NCBI GenBank assembly: GCA_916700875.1
Contig: CAKAKS010000168.1
Span: 61,000 to 124,999 of the forward strand
DNA length: 64,000 bases
Direction of reading: 5' to 3'
From: Sebastes aleutianus
Taxonomy: Eukaryota > Chordata > Actinopteri > Perciformes > Sebastidae
Both the position numbers and the translations under genes were made by a program. Shown here piece by piece: positions 23,286 to 34,067 of this stretch; positions within the stretch are counted from its first letter, which is position 1, and the number at the start of each line of letters is the position of its first letter. The notes under the pieces were generated by a model. The model did no database searches. It saw only the letters and a list, made by a program, of their open reading frames with translations, and was not told the DNA's origin.

Positions 23286-23814
23286 TGTGGGAGCCAAGTT
23301 TAGTATAAATGTTTTAGTTTAATAAATAAGCACAATCTGTATTTTATGTAGGTGAGATAAATAAGTGATTTCATTGAATAAGTTAATTCATAGTAATTAA
23401 TATGTTAAAAGGTTGAAAGTAATTTAATGAACATTTGATTTAATTCATCTTGATGTAATATCTTTGTGTGTTACTTTGTAAAGGCAACACTATATAAGCT
23501 TTCTGTTAGACCGGTAAGTAGATTACCGTCGCTTTAAGAGAAATAGGCTTCTTGTGCTCATTGAGGTAAAAACAGTGGTTTGTTCAGTTGAGGCTCAAGT
23601 TAAGGACCGAGCCACACGGTTTTCTTACCGTAGTACAGTTTGCTAATTAGGATAACTTAGCTTTTGAATACTCCTGTAAGAAGATACTACAAAACTGTGG
23701 AATAAAGATTTTTGTTTTTATCCTTTTTTACAACAGAGTCCTGTGGAAGTTTTTCCTTCTCAAGTAAATGTACACGAGTAAATCCAAGGTGACCGTTGAG
23801 CTTCAAGCCCCACA
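23286..23814 (+). repeat. 3' LTR of BEL/Pao element
   Basis: Same length (529 bp) and nearly the same sequence as 16192-16720, with about six substitutions by eye. It is followed by the target duplication CGCAT. Confidence 0.93.
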
Positions 23815-24992
23815 CGCATTAACGCAACTAGTGATTTTTAGGTTGTAGCGGGCTCAGTGTTAAAGCTAGAGTGAAGATACTGGCATCATATGAAACTAGA
23901 AAACATAAAGAATCCATTGGTACCAACCATGTCATACTTGTCAATTACCTTGACCTCTGACCTCCAGATATGTGAATGTAAATGGGTTCTATGGGTACCA
24001 ACGAGTCTCCCCTTTACAGACATGCCCACTTTATGATAATCACATGCAGTTTGGGGCATAGTCATAGTCAAGTCAGCACACTGACACACTGACAGCTGTT
24101 GTTGCTGTTGTTGGGCTGCAGTTTACCATGTTATGATTTGAGCATATTTTTTATGCTAAATGCAGTACCTGTGAGGGTTTCTGGACAATATTTGTCATTG
24201 TTTTGTGTTGTTAATTGATTTCCAATAATAAATATATACATATATTTGCATAAAGCCGCCTATTTGCCCACTCCCATGTTGATAAGAGTATTAAATACTT
24301 GACAAATCTCCCTTTAAGGAACATTTTGAACAGATACAAATGTGTGATTAATTTGCGATTAATCGCGATGAACTATGGACAATCATGCGATTATTCACGA
24401 TTAAACATTTTCATCGATTGCCAGCCCTAATAATATCACATCTTCACCACAGAGACACACTGATCCACAGTGGAAGCCAATCATCATCTGGACAGTGTGG
24501 ATGGCTCACAAAGAGGCAGAGACGGCTAGGAAACAGAGTGAAACTTGTCCGTATTGTCTGTATCAAAAAGCACTAGAGAAGCCAGGGATGTGTGTCTACA
24601 TCTCACATCAGAGAGAGAAATCATTTTACCCGTAAAAAGTTACATATGAACATAAACATACTGTACCTCCAGTTTGGTTTAAGCGCTGCTTCAGGCTGTC
24701 CAAGCTGGCTCTTAAGAACTGCTGGCTACCAAAACACTCCTGAGAATACCACTCCAGGTGTTGTGGGTCATCCTTCAATAGTTCCCTCATCCAGTCCTGT
24801 TTGGGTTCTGGGGTCTTGATGTTGATGTCACAGTAACCCATCAGCACTTCATCGACCATCACAATACCCACAAACTCTGGGAAGTTTGGGACTCCAGAAG
24901 TTGCAGTAAGGAAATATTTCAGGGAGTGTTTCACTGCAAGACAAAGAAGGTTTTGATTTGTGTTTTAAACATTTTTGAGGGGTTGATTGATT

Positions 24993-25467
24993 AACCCATT
25001 TGTGCCCGCAACTGAAATTTTGTGTTTTGGGCTTGCCTCAGCACAAATTTGAAGAAATTTTCAAAATCGGTCAAACCGTTTGGCTGAAAAGTGAGTTTTT
25101 CTTATCATACTATATCTAGCCTTTGGGCACATGGGCCTGCTGTTTTTGCACTCCTTCATATTTTAGGTAAAAACAGTAGTCACGTGACCTCAGATGAGAT
25201 ATACAGTAGTATGATAAGAAAATGGCTGTGTCTCAGAAACTACAAAGGGCACAATCAAGTATTTGGTATCTATGAACTCATACAAAGTTGAATATCAAAG
25301 ATATGCACACATATTCCGTGTAAAAAGTGTGATTTTTCATGTAATCTTTCAAAGTTGTGCTGTTGGATACTTGCCCAAAGTATGTCCGTACCAATTTTCA
25401 AATCTTTTGACCGATCAGAACAAATGTGTCCTTATCATACTAAATACAATCGTTGGGCACAAATGGG
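24993..25467. mobile_element. piggyBac-like MITE, intron 1 of unit C
   Basis: TTAA flanks and the same inverted termini as in unit A. Confidence 0.8.
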
Positions 25468-25565
25468 TTAACTGGTTGTCAATTACCCAAAAAAGGAGAA
25501 TTTTAAAATATGTTGAATTACTTTGAGCTACAAAAGAATATGTTATAGACCCATTCTCATTACTA

Positions 25566-25730
25566 ATAGATAGATCGATAGATAGATAGATGTACTTTAT
25601 TGATCCCAAATTGGGAAATTCTTGTGTTACAGCAGCAGGTTATCCAGGCAATGCACAGGGACCATAAATATACAATAAATATACATATCAACACTAGACG
25701 TAATAGCTACAGGATACACAATATAAAGAA
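25566..25730 (-). mobile_element. Rex3/RTE-like LINE tail, unit C intron 1 (truncated)
   Basis: Short GATA run and TTTATTGATCCC tail. It is cut at 25731 by the Tc1-like element. Confidence 0.68.
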
Positions 25731-25732
25731 TA

Positions 25733-26520
25733 TGAACTGGGAAAAAAAAGTTTTAGCAACTTGTGTTTGATCGATTATTTCTCTGTTGTTACAATGCTAA
25801 TGGTCATTGTATTTTACATCGTTGGAAAGCCTGTTTATTTACCTTCACAATGATGTCCAACTTGTAAGGATCATGCATTTGTGGAATGAGCAGCACAGCT
25901 GATTATGTGGGTAGCGCCCAAGAAAAACTTGCCAAAATGCTCTGCCAATGGTAAACAGTGTATTCTACTGTTGGTATTGACTCTTGTTTTGAGTTGTTTG
26001 GTGGATTGGATGATTGAACTCTCTATCAGTAACAAGGAACAAATAAGACATATTGACTATTTTACACTTTATTCATTTAATACACCATCAGGAGCCTCAG
26101 TAGTGGTGGAAGATCCATACGCAGCCACAACAGCCTGGCACCTCCTCCTCATGCTGGTCACCAACCTGGTCACACGTTGCTGTGGGATGGCGTCCCATTC
26201 CTCAACCAGGATTCGTTGCAGGTCAGCCAACGAGGTTGTGTTGGTAACTCTAACACGTACAGCACGCCCAAGCTGATCCCACAAGTGTTGAATTGGGTTG
26301 AGGTCTGGACTCTTGGCAGGCCGCTCCATTCTCTCTACTCCCACATTGTGGAGGTAGTCTGTGATAACCCTGGCTCTGTGGGGGTGAGCGTTGTCATCTT
26401 GGAGGATGAAGTTAAGTGCCAGTTTGTGGAGATATGGGATCGCCACTGGCTGCAGAATCTCATCCCGATATCTCCCTGCATTGATGATGGCCTTCAATGA
26501 TGACAAGCCTTGTTTTGCCA
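25733..26520 (-). mobile_element. Second Tc1-like family, C-terminal half
   Basis: The left terminus TGAACTGGGAAAAAAAAG follows TA (25731-25732) and matches the outer end at 10283. A minus-strand frame (26069-26506) carries DDNAHPHRA and SPDLNPIQHLWDQL, the second Asp and the Glu of a DDE transposase. The N-terminal half and the other inverted repeat are missing. It sits where intron 1 of unit C breaks off; the leader exon of C is gone. Confidence 0.87.
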
Positions 26521-26568
26521 GTGAGGGTTATAATTAATAATAAGTACCTAAGTACAGTTTTGAGGTAT

Positions 26569-26755
26569 ATACTGTGGTTCAATCCCCGGCTGCTCCGGTC
26601 ACAAGTCAATGTGTCCTTGAGCAAGACACTTAACCCCAAATTGCTCCTGAAGGCATAGCCATCAGTGTGTGAATGAGTATTTAGATTAGATCCTGATGGG
26701 CAAAGTTGGCCCCTTAGCAGCCTCTTCCATCAGTCCATTTACCATTTACCAATAT
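26569..26755 (+). mobile_element. tRNA-like SINE between units C and D
   Basis: GGTTCAATCCC fits a pol III B box, followed by GTGTCCTTGAGCAAGACAC, a motif of a widespread fish SINE. The 3' end is shortened. Related copies: 43449-43715 and 56063-56330. Confidence 0.6.
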
Positions 26756-27398
26756 AAAAATAAAAATACAAAATAATTTCATTTCAAAATTTATTTCGAA
26801 AATTCAAAATAAAGAAAAAGAGAATTATCATACCAACAAGTGGACAGCCAGAAAGAAATAGTATTTACATACAATGAAAAGCATAAAAAGAAATGGTCAA
26901 ACACTTGATGCCTAGATTTACATATTCGAAAAGGAGTGAGAAGAATTACAAATGTATTTAATCCAACCCCTTCTCCATAAGTCATTCATTAATAATTAAC
27001 CAGCGTCCTTATTGCGCAATACATATACTCTAATTAAATTTGTTTACTATAATTAATACCTTTTATCTCTGTCATACAGAAATATAAATGAATTACTGAT
27101 ATAATTATCCTTATCAAACTATACATTTGTTATCAATCCAGAATACCAATTCATGACCTATAATATAACTTAATCACAATACCAATTCATTACTTATAAT
27201 ATAACTTAATCACAAGAACCAATTCATTACTTATAATGTATCTTAATCACAATACCAATTCATTACTTATAATGTATCTTAATCACAATACCAATTCATT
27301 ACCTTATATATATATAGCAGCCATTCAGATGAGCAGCTTTCATTAGAGAGATTTATTAAATGACAGAAAGTTGTGGAGTTCAGCATCCTCTTCTATGT

Positions 27399-28138
27399 TT
27401 ATTTATTTATTTATTTATTTATTTAAAAAGGATCCCCATTAGCTGATACCAATGGCACCAGCTAGTCTTCCTGGGGTCCGAAATCATGTACATTAATTTA
27501 TCACATACATACTATATACAACATCACATTTGTGTTACACTAATAACACTCAAATTTTCAAACATATATAAATTTCAAATTTCAAATTCATACACAAATC
27601 TTCCACAATTTTTTTTTTTTTTTTTTTTTTTGTTTAGCCTCAAGGCCCATCATCAGGGAAAAAGGAACAAAGAAAACAAAGAAAACCATACATGACCAAC
27701 ACTGGACTATCGATCAGCTGTTTAAGTAATGTATTCGTAGATGGTATTTGAATGTGGATTTGTTAGAGGATTGACGGATGTGAAGAGGGCAGCTATTCCA
27801 GTGAGTGATGGCGCGGTAAATGACCGTCTTTTTTAAGGCATTAGATTTTGGGTGAGGTAACATGAGTTGGCCATCACCTGCTGTTCTAGTGAAATGACTT
27901 TGAACGTCCCTGCATCTGGTAATTTGACTGTATAAAAACTCGGGTTTAGTAGAATAAATGCTGTTACTAAGGAATGTCGCTGTGCTTAAGGCAAGTCTTT
28001 TCTCTACTGGTAACCATGACAGTTTATGATGCATGCTGTCTGTGTTCGTTCTCATGGGGCAGTGTAACACAAGTCTTGCAGCTCTGTTTTGTGCAATTTG
28101 TAGTTTCCGCAGTATGCTTTTCGGTGCAGAAGACCATA
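27399..28138 (-). mobile_element. 5'-truncated non-LTR retrotransposon (LINE) 3' end
   Basis: The minus-strand frame 27714-28070 (LSWLPVEKRL, KKTVIYRAITHWN) resembles the C-terminal end of a fish LINE reverse transcriptase polyprotein. The element ends in GGGGATCC followed by an AAAT repeat (27400-27425). It interrupts the presumed 3' UTR of unit D: the sequences on both sides are continuous in other units. The clade (I/Nimb-like or other) is not certain. Confidence 0.75.
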
Positions 28139-28932
28139 CATGTTCACTGCCCCGCTGTCAAAATAAGTAGTAAATAAAGTGAAATCCTTGTCATATTAGT
28201 TGCTCGCCCACAAGGGGAAAAATATACAGTATATAATTGTATATAATGTGAAATATTTCACAGTATAATACTTACTGTTAGCAGGGCGAAACCCTGAAAT
28301 ACAGAAGAGAGAAAACAATGTTAGAAAATGATTCACATTTCAGAATTTATGAAAGCAGAAAAAGAAAAAAGAAAAATGTTGTGCTTCACTATCACTTGTC
28401 AAATAAATGGATTGAGTTACCAGAAGTACCACACTAAATATGCAGGACGAGACTATCACAGGTATTTATTTTAATTCATCAGAGGAATAAAAACATCTCT
28501 GTTCCTCACCGTTATTGTTCCTCCTCCGGATGAAGAGTCCAGCGATGCAGACCGCCAGCAGCAGCAGCAGCAGTCCCACAACAACTCCAATAACAGGACC
28601 AGCAGGGAACCCTGCAGGAGGAACTGGAACCAAAACAGAACATTCACACTTTGGGTTCATTCACACTGTGTGCTGTGTGGTTCTGAAAGTGTTTTCAGTG
28701 GTAATGCCTCAGTTCTGGATATGACTTTCATTTCAAATCAACATTCAGGCAGTGCTGTCAATCATTATTGGTCAAACAAATGTGTAGTAAATAAAAACCC
28801 TGACAAAGAGGTTCACAGCTTATCAGTGGTTTAAGTGGGTACAGTTGTAGGGACCTCACGAGACAAAGAGCCTTGGCCTACATGGGAAACCAGAAGCCTG
28901 ATCACAGCAGGGGACCTAACTGCCCGGCTCTT

Positions 28933-28960
28933 GAAATTTCGCATCTACATGCGAAATTTC
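28933..28960. promoter_or_regulatory. Perfect 12-bp hairpin in the 5' LTR upstream of the TATA-like box
   Basis: GAAATTTCGCAT, loop CTAC, then the exact reverse complement. The same hairpin is at 35052-35079 in the other LTR. It lies about 90 bp before GAGATAAAAGC. Confidence 0.7.
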
Positions 28961-29980
28961 ATTTTGAACCCAAACAAGGGCTCCCATTGGATGAGGCTAA
29001 CAGGAAATGTGGGGTCTTTCCGGTGAAATGCCCACTACCTCACAGGAGATAAAAGCACGCTCACCTGAATCTCATCCCCTTTCCACTGCAACTTCACGTT
29101 GCTACAGGAGGTACCCAACGCTGACGCGTTCACCTTAAGACTTGAGCCACAATTTCCTGACCTCGCTGGACGAGTTTAAGAAATTGTTGTGTCCATCAGA
29201 CTTTGATCCACATCCCTGCAGAAGGAAGAATACAGCCCGGCTTCACCAAGGAAGCCGAGGACAACCGTTCTTCATCAAAGGAAACGAGCGCACCGCCTTT
29301 TCCTTCATTTCTGGCTGCTTTCCCCTCCGCTGCCACAAGGAGGTCCAGCCTGCCGTTCATCAGCTGACGAGCATCATAACGGCCCGTTATTGTCCAAGCC
29401 TGCGACGCCGCCGGACCAATTAACGACGATATACTCCACTATCGCTCCAAAGAAGCGATTCAAGTAAGAGGCTTGTGTCTGGGCAGAGACTAGTGAAATT
29501 GTATATTCCAATAAGTTAATAACTATTGTTGATTTATACTAAACGTACGGACCGCCGAGTCCGTCTGTTTGCTTTGTTTATTTAACTTGCTTTGCTCTGC
29601 TTTGCTTGTTTATGTTGCTTTGTTTACTGTTGCTGACTGTCTGATTACTGTGTGCTCCTTGTGTTAGCTCCTGCCAAACGTGAAGATCTGTAGCTGTAGT
29701 TTATCATTAAAAGACCAGTGCACGGCTGACAAACGTGAGTTTGCCTGCCTAGCATCTGAGTAATAATAATCCAGCTATTACATCTCTCGCGCGGCAGTTA
29801 GGATTCCTGCTGCTGCGGTGTTTACTGTTTTGACTGTGATACTGTTTTAAGGCGCTCCCCGCCTTTCTTTCCCTCCACTTCTACCACATACAAACAAACA
29901 CTTTGCCGACATGTGGGACTTAAACCTCCAGTTCGTACGCAGTCGGTAATTTCCGTGGCGCTTCCGCCACCAGAGCAATT

Positions 29981-30360
29981 CCTCCCTCGTGACGTAACCA
30001 CTTACGTGGTGACGCCGCCTCGGGGTTTCCCTTGCTCCTCCCACACACGCACACACGTAGATACGCCTCCTCACGTTCCCACCTTACTGATCACGCGGGA
30101 CTTTCACATCCCGTTTGGGCGTGGTCTGTAACGTTCGAGCAACCCCTCCCTCGCGTGACGTAACCACTTACGTGGTGACGTCCACCGCGGGCGTCCTTTG
30201 CTCCTCCCACACCGCACACACACATAGACACGCCTCCTCACATAGGCTCACCCCATTACCTTACAGGACACGTGGGGTTCACACCCCCGTTCGTGCGTGA
30301 TCTGTAACGTTCGAGCAACCCCTCCCTCACGTGACGTAGCCACTTACGTGGTGACGCCAC
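29981..30360 (+). promoter_or_regulatory. Three tandem TGACGTAA palindromic blocks in the LTR
   Basis: TGACGTAACCACTTACGTGG, or a one-base variant, recurs at about 29990, 30156 and 30332 within repeats of 166 and 176 bp. TGACGTAA resembles a CRE/ATF site. The 3' LTR keeps only two copies. Confidence 0.55.
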
Positions 30361-30419
30361 CTTGAGCGTCCTTTGCTCCTCCTCCACACACACACTCCCA
30401 TTTCACACCTCCTCTCATA

Positions 30420-30468
<49 letters not shown>

Positions 30469-31427
30469 CTCTCTCTCTCACTTTGTGTTTTGTTTAATTC
30501 TAGTTTAGTGCTTAGAGCTGCGTTGTAGAACATCCATTTGTTTATTAAAAGTGTTGTTAATTAGTAATTACTGCTGTAATAACTATTGATTTAGATTGAT
30601 GTTGTTAGAGTGTTTATTGTTGATTGAGATCACTATATTTAAATAAATGGTCTTATTTTAAATAGCAGTTGTCTGTGTTTATTGTGCATTCATATTGTAA
30701 TAGCGGCTGGTTATGAGAGTTAGTGCTCGGATTCACCCTTCACCGTTCATCTCCTAAATGTAAAGTAGTGATTAAATACTGGCATTTGGAGTGAACAATC
30801 CCCTTATGAGACTGGATTAACGTTTTGGTTATTGGTCCCTGATTCCAGGGTGGTGCCCCGTTCATTATAAATGTTGATTAATAATTCTTATTAATAATAA
30901 TAATTCTATGAATATTATTATTAAATTAGCTAATAACCAAACCTGTTCCATTTGTAAATCCCCTACAAATGGTGCCCCGTGTGAGGCTCTCTGATACCAG
31001 TTATTGCAATATTCATGTACAATAATCCAGAATAGTCACTTTTGATTTATTAATTTTTTCAAAAATTTTGATTTTTGAAAATTAATTTTCTTTTCAGAAT
31101 TTGTCAAGCATATAATCAGTGTGGACTGATTAAGTGTGGATTAGTGGTTAGTTTTGTCTTGTTTGTTTGAAATAGCAATTTTGGTTGCTATTTGGTTTTT
31201 GTGGAATCCCTAACCCATTAACATAAGCTGTTACTGACTGAAGGTGCTAAAGTGACTCATTAACATCCAAAGGATTTGAGTAACACTTTAGCCTGATAGC
31301 TTTAACAAATCTAACACAGTTTTGTAATCCACAGGTCAAATCCTCTTACCTGTGCATTTTTCTTTCAGCAACATAGTATCAACTTTCTATTTTATATCTC
31401 AGGGTTATCGTTTACTAGCTCAGCAAA

Positions 31428-33326
31428 ATGAGTAGTGACGACACCCGTGAGTCAGGAGCCGAGGCTCCCCAGGAGTCCACCGATCCATGCCTGCAGGATG
31501 CGGTCGCTGGCCTCCTCAAGCTCTCCCTCGAGGAGAAAGAAAATCTTAATAGCTACAGTGCTAGCACTGTAGAAGGTAAGATAATAGAGCTGGTTGAGTT
31601 TATCAACCAGCCGACCGGGAAGCCACAGCGCACCGTCCCGGATGTGCTCGGTCAATTAGTCTTGTTGTATGACCGCAAAGCGCAGCTGCAAGCTGCCGAG
31701 CACCAGGCGCAGCTCCAAGCTGCAGAGCGCGGTAATTCCAACCTACAAAATGAGGTTCGGGATTACCGTTTCGAGGTCTCCCGAACACAGGAAGATCGTG
31801 CTCGGCTGCTGGAGGAGACTGACGCCACGTATGCGCAGCTTCAGGCTGCCACGCAGGAAGCAGAGGCCAGAGTTAAGGAGGCACAAGCCAGACAGGTAAG
31901 TACCGCTGCTAACCTGTTCTCCTTAGAATCACCTGACTCAGATACGGAGAACGTTTCTGCTGCTAATCCATCCAGCCAAACCCTTGGCTGGACCCCATCT
32001 AACCCCATCACTCGTGATGGTCACCGTGCCCCAGTAGCAGCACGCCCGATGGACACAGGTTCACTGCCCTCCAGGAGTGTACCCCAATCCATCCAGAGCC
32101 GTGCTACTTTGCGGTTTGACCTATCTCCACCTCCATTCCGGACAGGGGTAAGTTACTCACGAGAAGCGAGTGGTTTTAGATCCTCATACGCGGACGATCG
32201 CTCAACGTCACGTAGCTCGCGACCTAACCCCAACCGGACTCCGCCCCCTACACGAAGGAGGAGCAATCGTCCTTCCCGCTTTGGTGACCCAAGCGACTAC
32301 GGGTTTTCAGATGACTCGGACCGCGTTTACCCGCCCCGAAGTCATGGCCTGCGTACCCATCAGCTTGAGTCCCTGGCAAAGGACATTGAACGCTTTGATC
32401 CCAGTAGTCGAGAGTCCAACATCGACGACTACCTCAGGGAGATCGAGCGCTGCCTTCTTGATCTACCTCACGCTTCGTCACGTGAGGAGCTAAAGCTTGT
32501 GTGGAAGACTACGGCTAGAAGCGTTCATGTCTTCATGGAATCCTTGGCACCACAAATCAGAGACTGCTATCCAGCCCTCTGTAATGCCCTACGAGAGGAG
32601 TATTCTCCATATACGGATCCAGCTTCTGCCACTCTCGGCGCTTTCGCAGTAATGCATAAAAAGCATGAGTCCCCGAGAGACTATTACAGACGCCTGAGAG
32701 CCGCTTACTTTCAGGGACGTAACACCCCGGGTCTGGAGGAAGAACAAACTTTCAAGTCCCTGTTCCTGCACAACCTCCACGAAAGTGTGCGTTATGATGT
32801 CACGATGTCCAGCAGGTCAAACAACCTCAGCATGCATGAGATCAGGAGGTATGCGCAGATGGCCTGGGAGACACAGACACGCCCTGTTAGGTGGCAAGAA
32901 GACGACGCCACCCGCGTCCTGGGGATTCAGTCCTATGAGAGCAATGACCTGGCACTCGAAGGCAACGAAATGCCTCGTGCTTGGGGAAATGCCAGGGTGA
33001 CTTACCAGGGACGCCAACCACCTCGCCAGCATGGTAACCAACAGAACCAAGGGGGTGGTAACCAAGGCTACTTCCACAATCAGGCCAGGCCAAGGCAACC
33101 TGATACCTTCCAACCGAAGAGGTTTCAGTACGACCAAAACCCCAAGCAAAGAGGTAAGTATAATGATGCAGTCCCAAACCCCCCCAGAGGGGAGGGTTGG
33201 CAAGAAATGGAAAACATGATTCGAAAGTGTTTCAAGGAAGCGATGAGACAGTTTGGGACAGCCAGTCAACAACCAGCGCTGCCGGACACTCCAAAGAAGT
33301 CCGACGACAGCCCCCCACCAGTATGA
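31428..33326 (+). CDS. Gag-like protein of the 2.1-kb-LTR element (632 aa)
   Basis: An intact frame just after the 5' LTR and leader. Residues 75-160 are rich in Gln, Ala, Glu and Leu (AEHQAQLQAAE and similar) and look like a coiled coil. A Ser/Arg/Pro-rich linker follows (about 200-300). A capsid-like helical region covers about 305-490 (HQLESLAKDIERFDPSSRES, ESPRDYYRRLRAAYFQG). The C-terminus is Gln/Asn/Arg/Gly-rich. No CCHC zinc knuckle is visible, which is unusual for most Gag proteins. It would form the particle. Family placement beyond 'retroelement Gag' is open. Confidence 0.8.
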   Translation: MSSDDTRESGAEAPQESTDPCLQDAVAGLLKLSLEEKENLNSYSASTVEGKIIELVEFINQPTGKPQRTVPDVLGQLVLLYDRKAQLQAAEHQAQLQAAERGNSNLQNEVRDYRFEVSRTQEDRARLLEETDATYAQLQAATQEAEARVKEAQARQVSTAANLFSLESPDSDTENVSAANPSSQTLGWTPSNPITRDGHRAPVAARPMDTGSLPSRSVPQSIQSRATLRFDLSPPPFRTGVSYSREASGFRSSYADDRSTSRSSRPNPNRTPPPTRRRSNRPSRFGDPSDYGFSDDSDRVYPPRSHGLRTHQLESLAKDIERFDPSSRESNIDDYLREIERCLLDLPHASSREELKLVWKTTARSVHVFMESLAPQIRDCYPALCNALREEYSPYTDPASATLGAFAVMHKKHESPRDYYRRLRAAYFQGRNTPGLEEEQTFKSLFLHNLHESVRYDVTMSSRSNNLSMHEIRRYAQMAWETQTRPVRWQEDDATRVLGIQSYESNDLALEGNEMPRAWGNARVTYQGRQPPRQHGNQQNQGGGNQGYFHNQARPRQPDTFQPKRFQYDQNPKQRGKYNDAVPNPPRGEGWQEMENMIRKCFKEAMRQFGTASQQPALPDTPKKSDDSPPPV

Positions 33327-33352
33327 CATGGCCGGATCCCATTCTCTTCTAC

Positions 33353-34067
33353 CACCAAAGTTTACGTCGTAAGCTGGAGAAGGGAACCAAAGGAGCCCAC
33401 GTTGCTCCCTGGGACCACCACACCGAACGTACCGCAACCTCCATTCTTGACCTCCTTGGCAACCTCGTCCGCAAGGATAATGCCACACGCATATACACCT
33501 CAGTATTCATAAGGAGCTGTATCAGCACCCTTGATCTGCTTGACTCTGGTTTTGAACTAAACCTTATGTGTTCCAACACTTAGGTTCCATCACTCTTCAG
33601 GGGATGACTCTCGTGCATCCCATTTGCATCTGCACTCATGATGCAGAGCCCGTGCTCATCGGTCAGACGGACAAGCCGCCGTCATCCAGGAGTCCAGAGG
33701 ACCCCCACCGATGCTCATGCCTTTTCCAGAACCTGATCCAGGTTCTGATCTTTCCTTCTGGATCCACACGAACCAGATAACCTTAAGCCTTTTGCACTTC
33801 CAGGAGAGAGGGCAGCCTCCACACCCGAAAGGGGGGGGCAGTCCCCACTCTCAGAGGAAGAGAACACACCCATGTACACCTTAGAACACCACCAACCATT
33901 GCCTACCACGATGACGACCCGTCTCTCTACCTCATTCCCAACCTGAACAGGGGTGCCAAAACAAAGGACATACACTGGGTCTGCCCAAGCAACCCCTTTG
34001 TTCGAGATGGAACAGACTACCTCCGCGGCCGGAGAGTGACACTCCCGGACAAAAGCGCCACGGTAGT
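33353..34067 (+). pseudogene. Protease and envelope remnants, frames broken
   Basis: Just after gag, a short frame contains LLDSGFELNLM, which resembles the catalytic DSG region of a retroviral aspartic protease. The matching downstream piece (PVLIGQ) is in another frame. Further on (about 33900-34070) is an open stretch with WVCPSNPF, which looks like part of an envelope surface region and ends in a stop at about 34070. Nothing between them resembles reverse transcriptase or integrase. The block is a degenerate, internally deleted pol-env region. The protease call is moderate; the envelope call is tentative. Confidence 0.5.

Larger units (their letters stand above)
16192..23814 (+). mobile_element. 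BEL/Pao LTR retrotransposon, nearly complete
   Basis: The element is 7623 bp with two direct LTRs of 529 bp each, starting TGTGGGAGCC and ending CCCACA. It is flanked by a 5-bp duplication CGCAT (16187-16191 and 23815-23819). Without it the flanks rejoin into the uninterrupted sequence seen in units D and F. It encodes Gag and a Pol with the order protease, reverse transcriptase, RNase H, integrase, as in BEL/Pao. It sits in intron 2 of class I unit C, antisense to it, inside an older hAT-like MITE. The LTRs differ at about six positions by eye, so the insertion is fairly recent. Confidence 0.95.
16116..24429. mobile_element. hAT-like MITE in intron 2 of unit C, split by the BEL/Pao element
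   Basis: The left end (TACGGCTG, one change from TAGGGCTG) is at 16116 and the right end CAGCCCTA at 24429. The retrotransposon fills 16192-23814. Removing it and one CGCAT copy restores a MITE of about 686 bp. Confidence 0.7.
13950..24933 (-). pseudogene. MHC class I, unit C (no leader exon; BEL/Pao element in intron 2)
   Basis: Exons, read on the minus strand: alpha1 24667-24933, alpha2 15773-16051, alpha3 15352-15642, connecting/TM 14369-14482, cytoplasmic 14136-14153, terminal 13950-13960 (stop TGA). All are open and in phase. Alpha3 has the Ig C1 cysteine pair, with the second Cys in YDCVFHLSG. The TM exon has a Leu-rich core, then RRNNN. Alpha3 is 12 nt shorter at its start than in other units and lacks residues ERPS, but stays in frame. 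No leader is found before unit D: the region upstream of intron 1 has been replaced by a partial Tc1-like element and intergenic sequence. Intron 2 is stretched to 8.6 kb by a retrotransposon. Tyr159 position is Val and Trp167 position Leu. It is probably not expressed as a normal surface protein. Confidence 0.85.
28846..30967 (+). repeat. 5' LTR (2122 bp) of the env-bearing element
   Basis: It contains a perfect 12-bp hairpin (28933-28960), a TATA-like GAGATAAAAGC (29046-29056), three tandem blocks of about 170 bp with a TGACGTAA palindrome (near 29990, 30156 and 30332), a CA microsatellite (30421-30466) and AT-rich sequence near the 3' end. Short open frames here are duplicated in the other LTR and look non-coding. 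Confidence 0.9.

Noticed and set aside
29142..30533. Several short open frames in the long LTR, repeated at 35303-36605
   Set aside because: They lie wholly inside LTR repeats, have no recognised domain, and their CA-run parts give Cys-Val strings.
32817..33488. 223-residue minus-strand frame opposite gag
   Set aside because: No recognised motif; it overlaps the well-supported gag frame on the plus strand.
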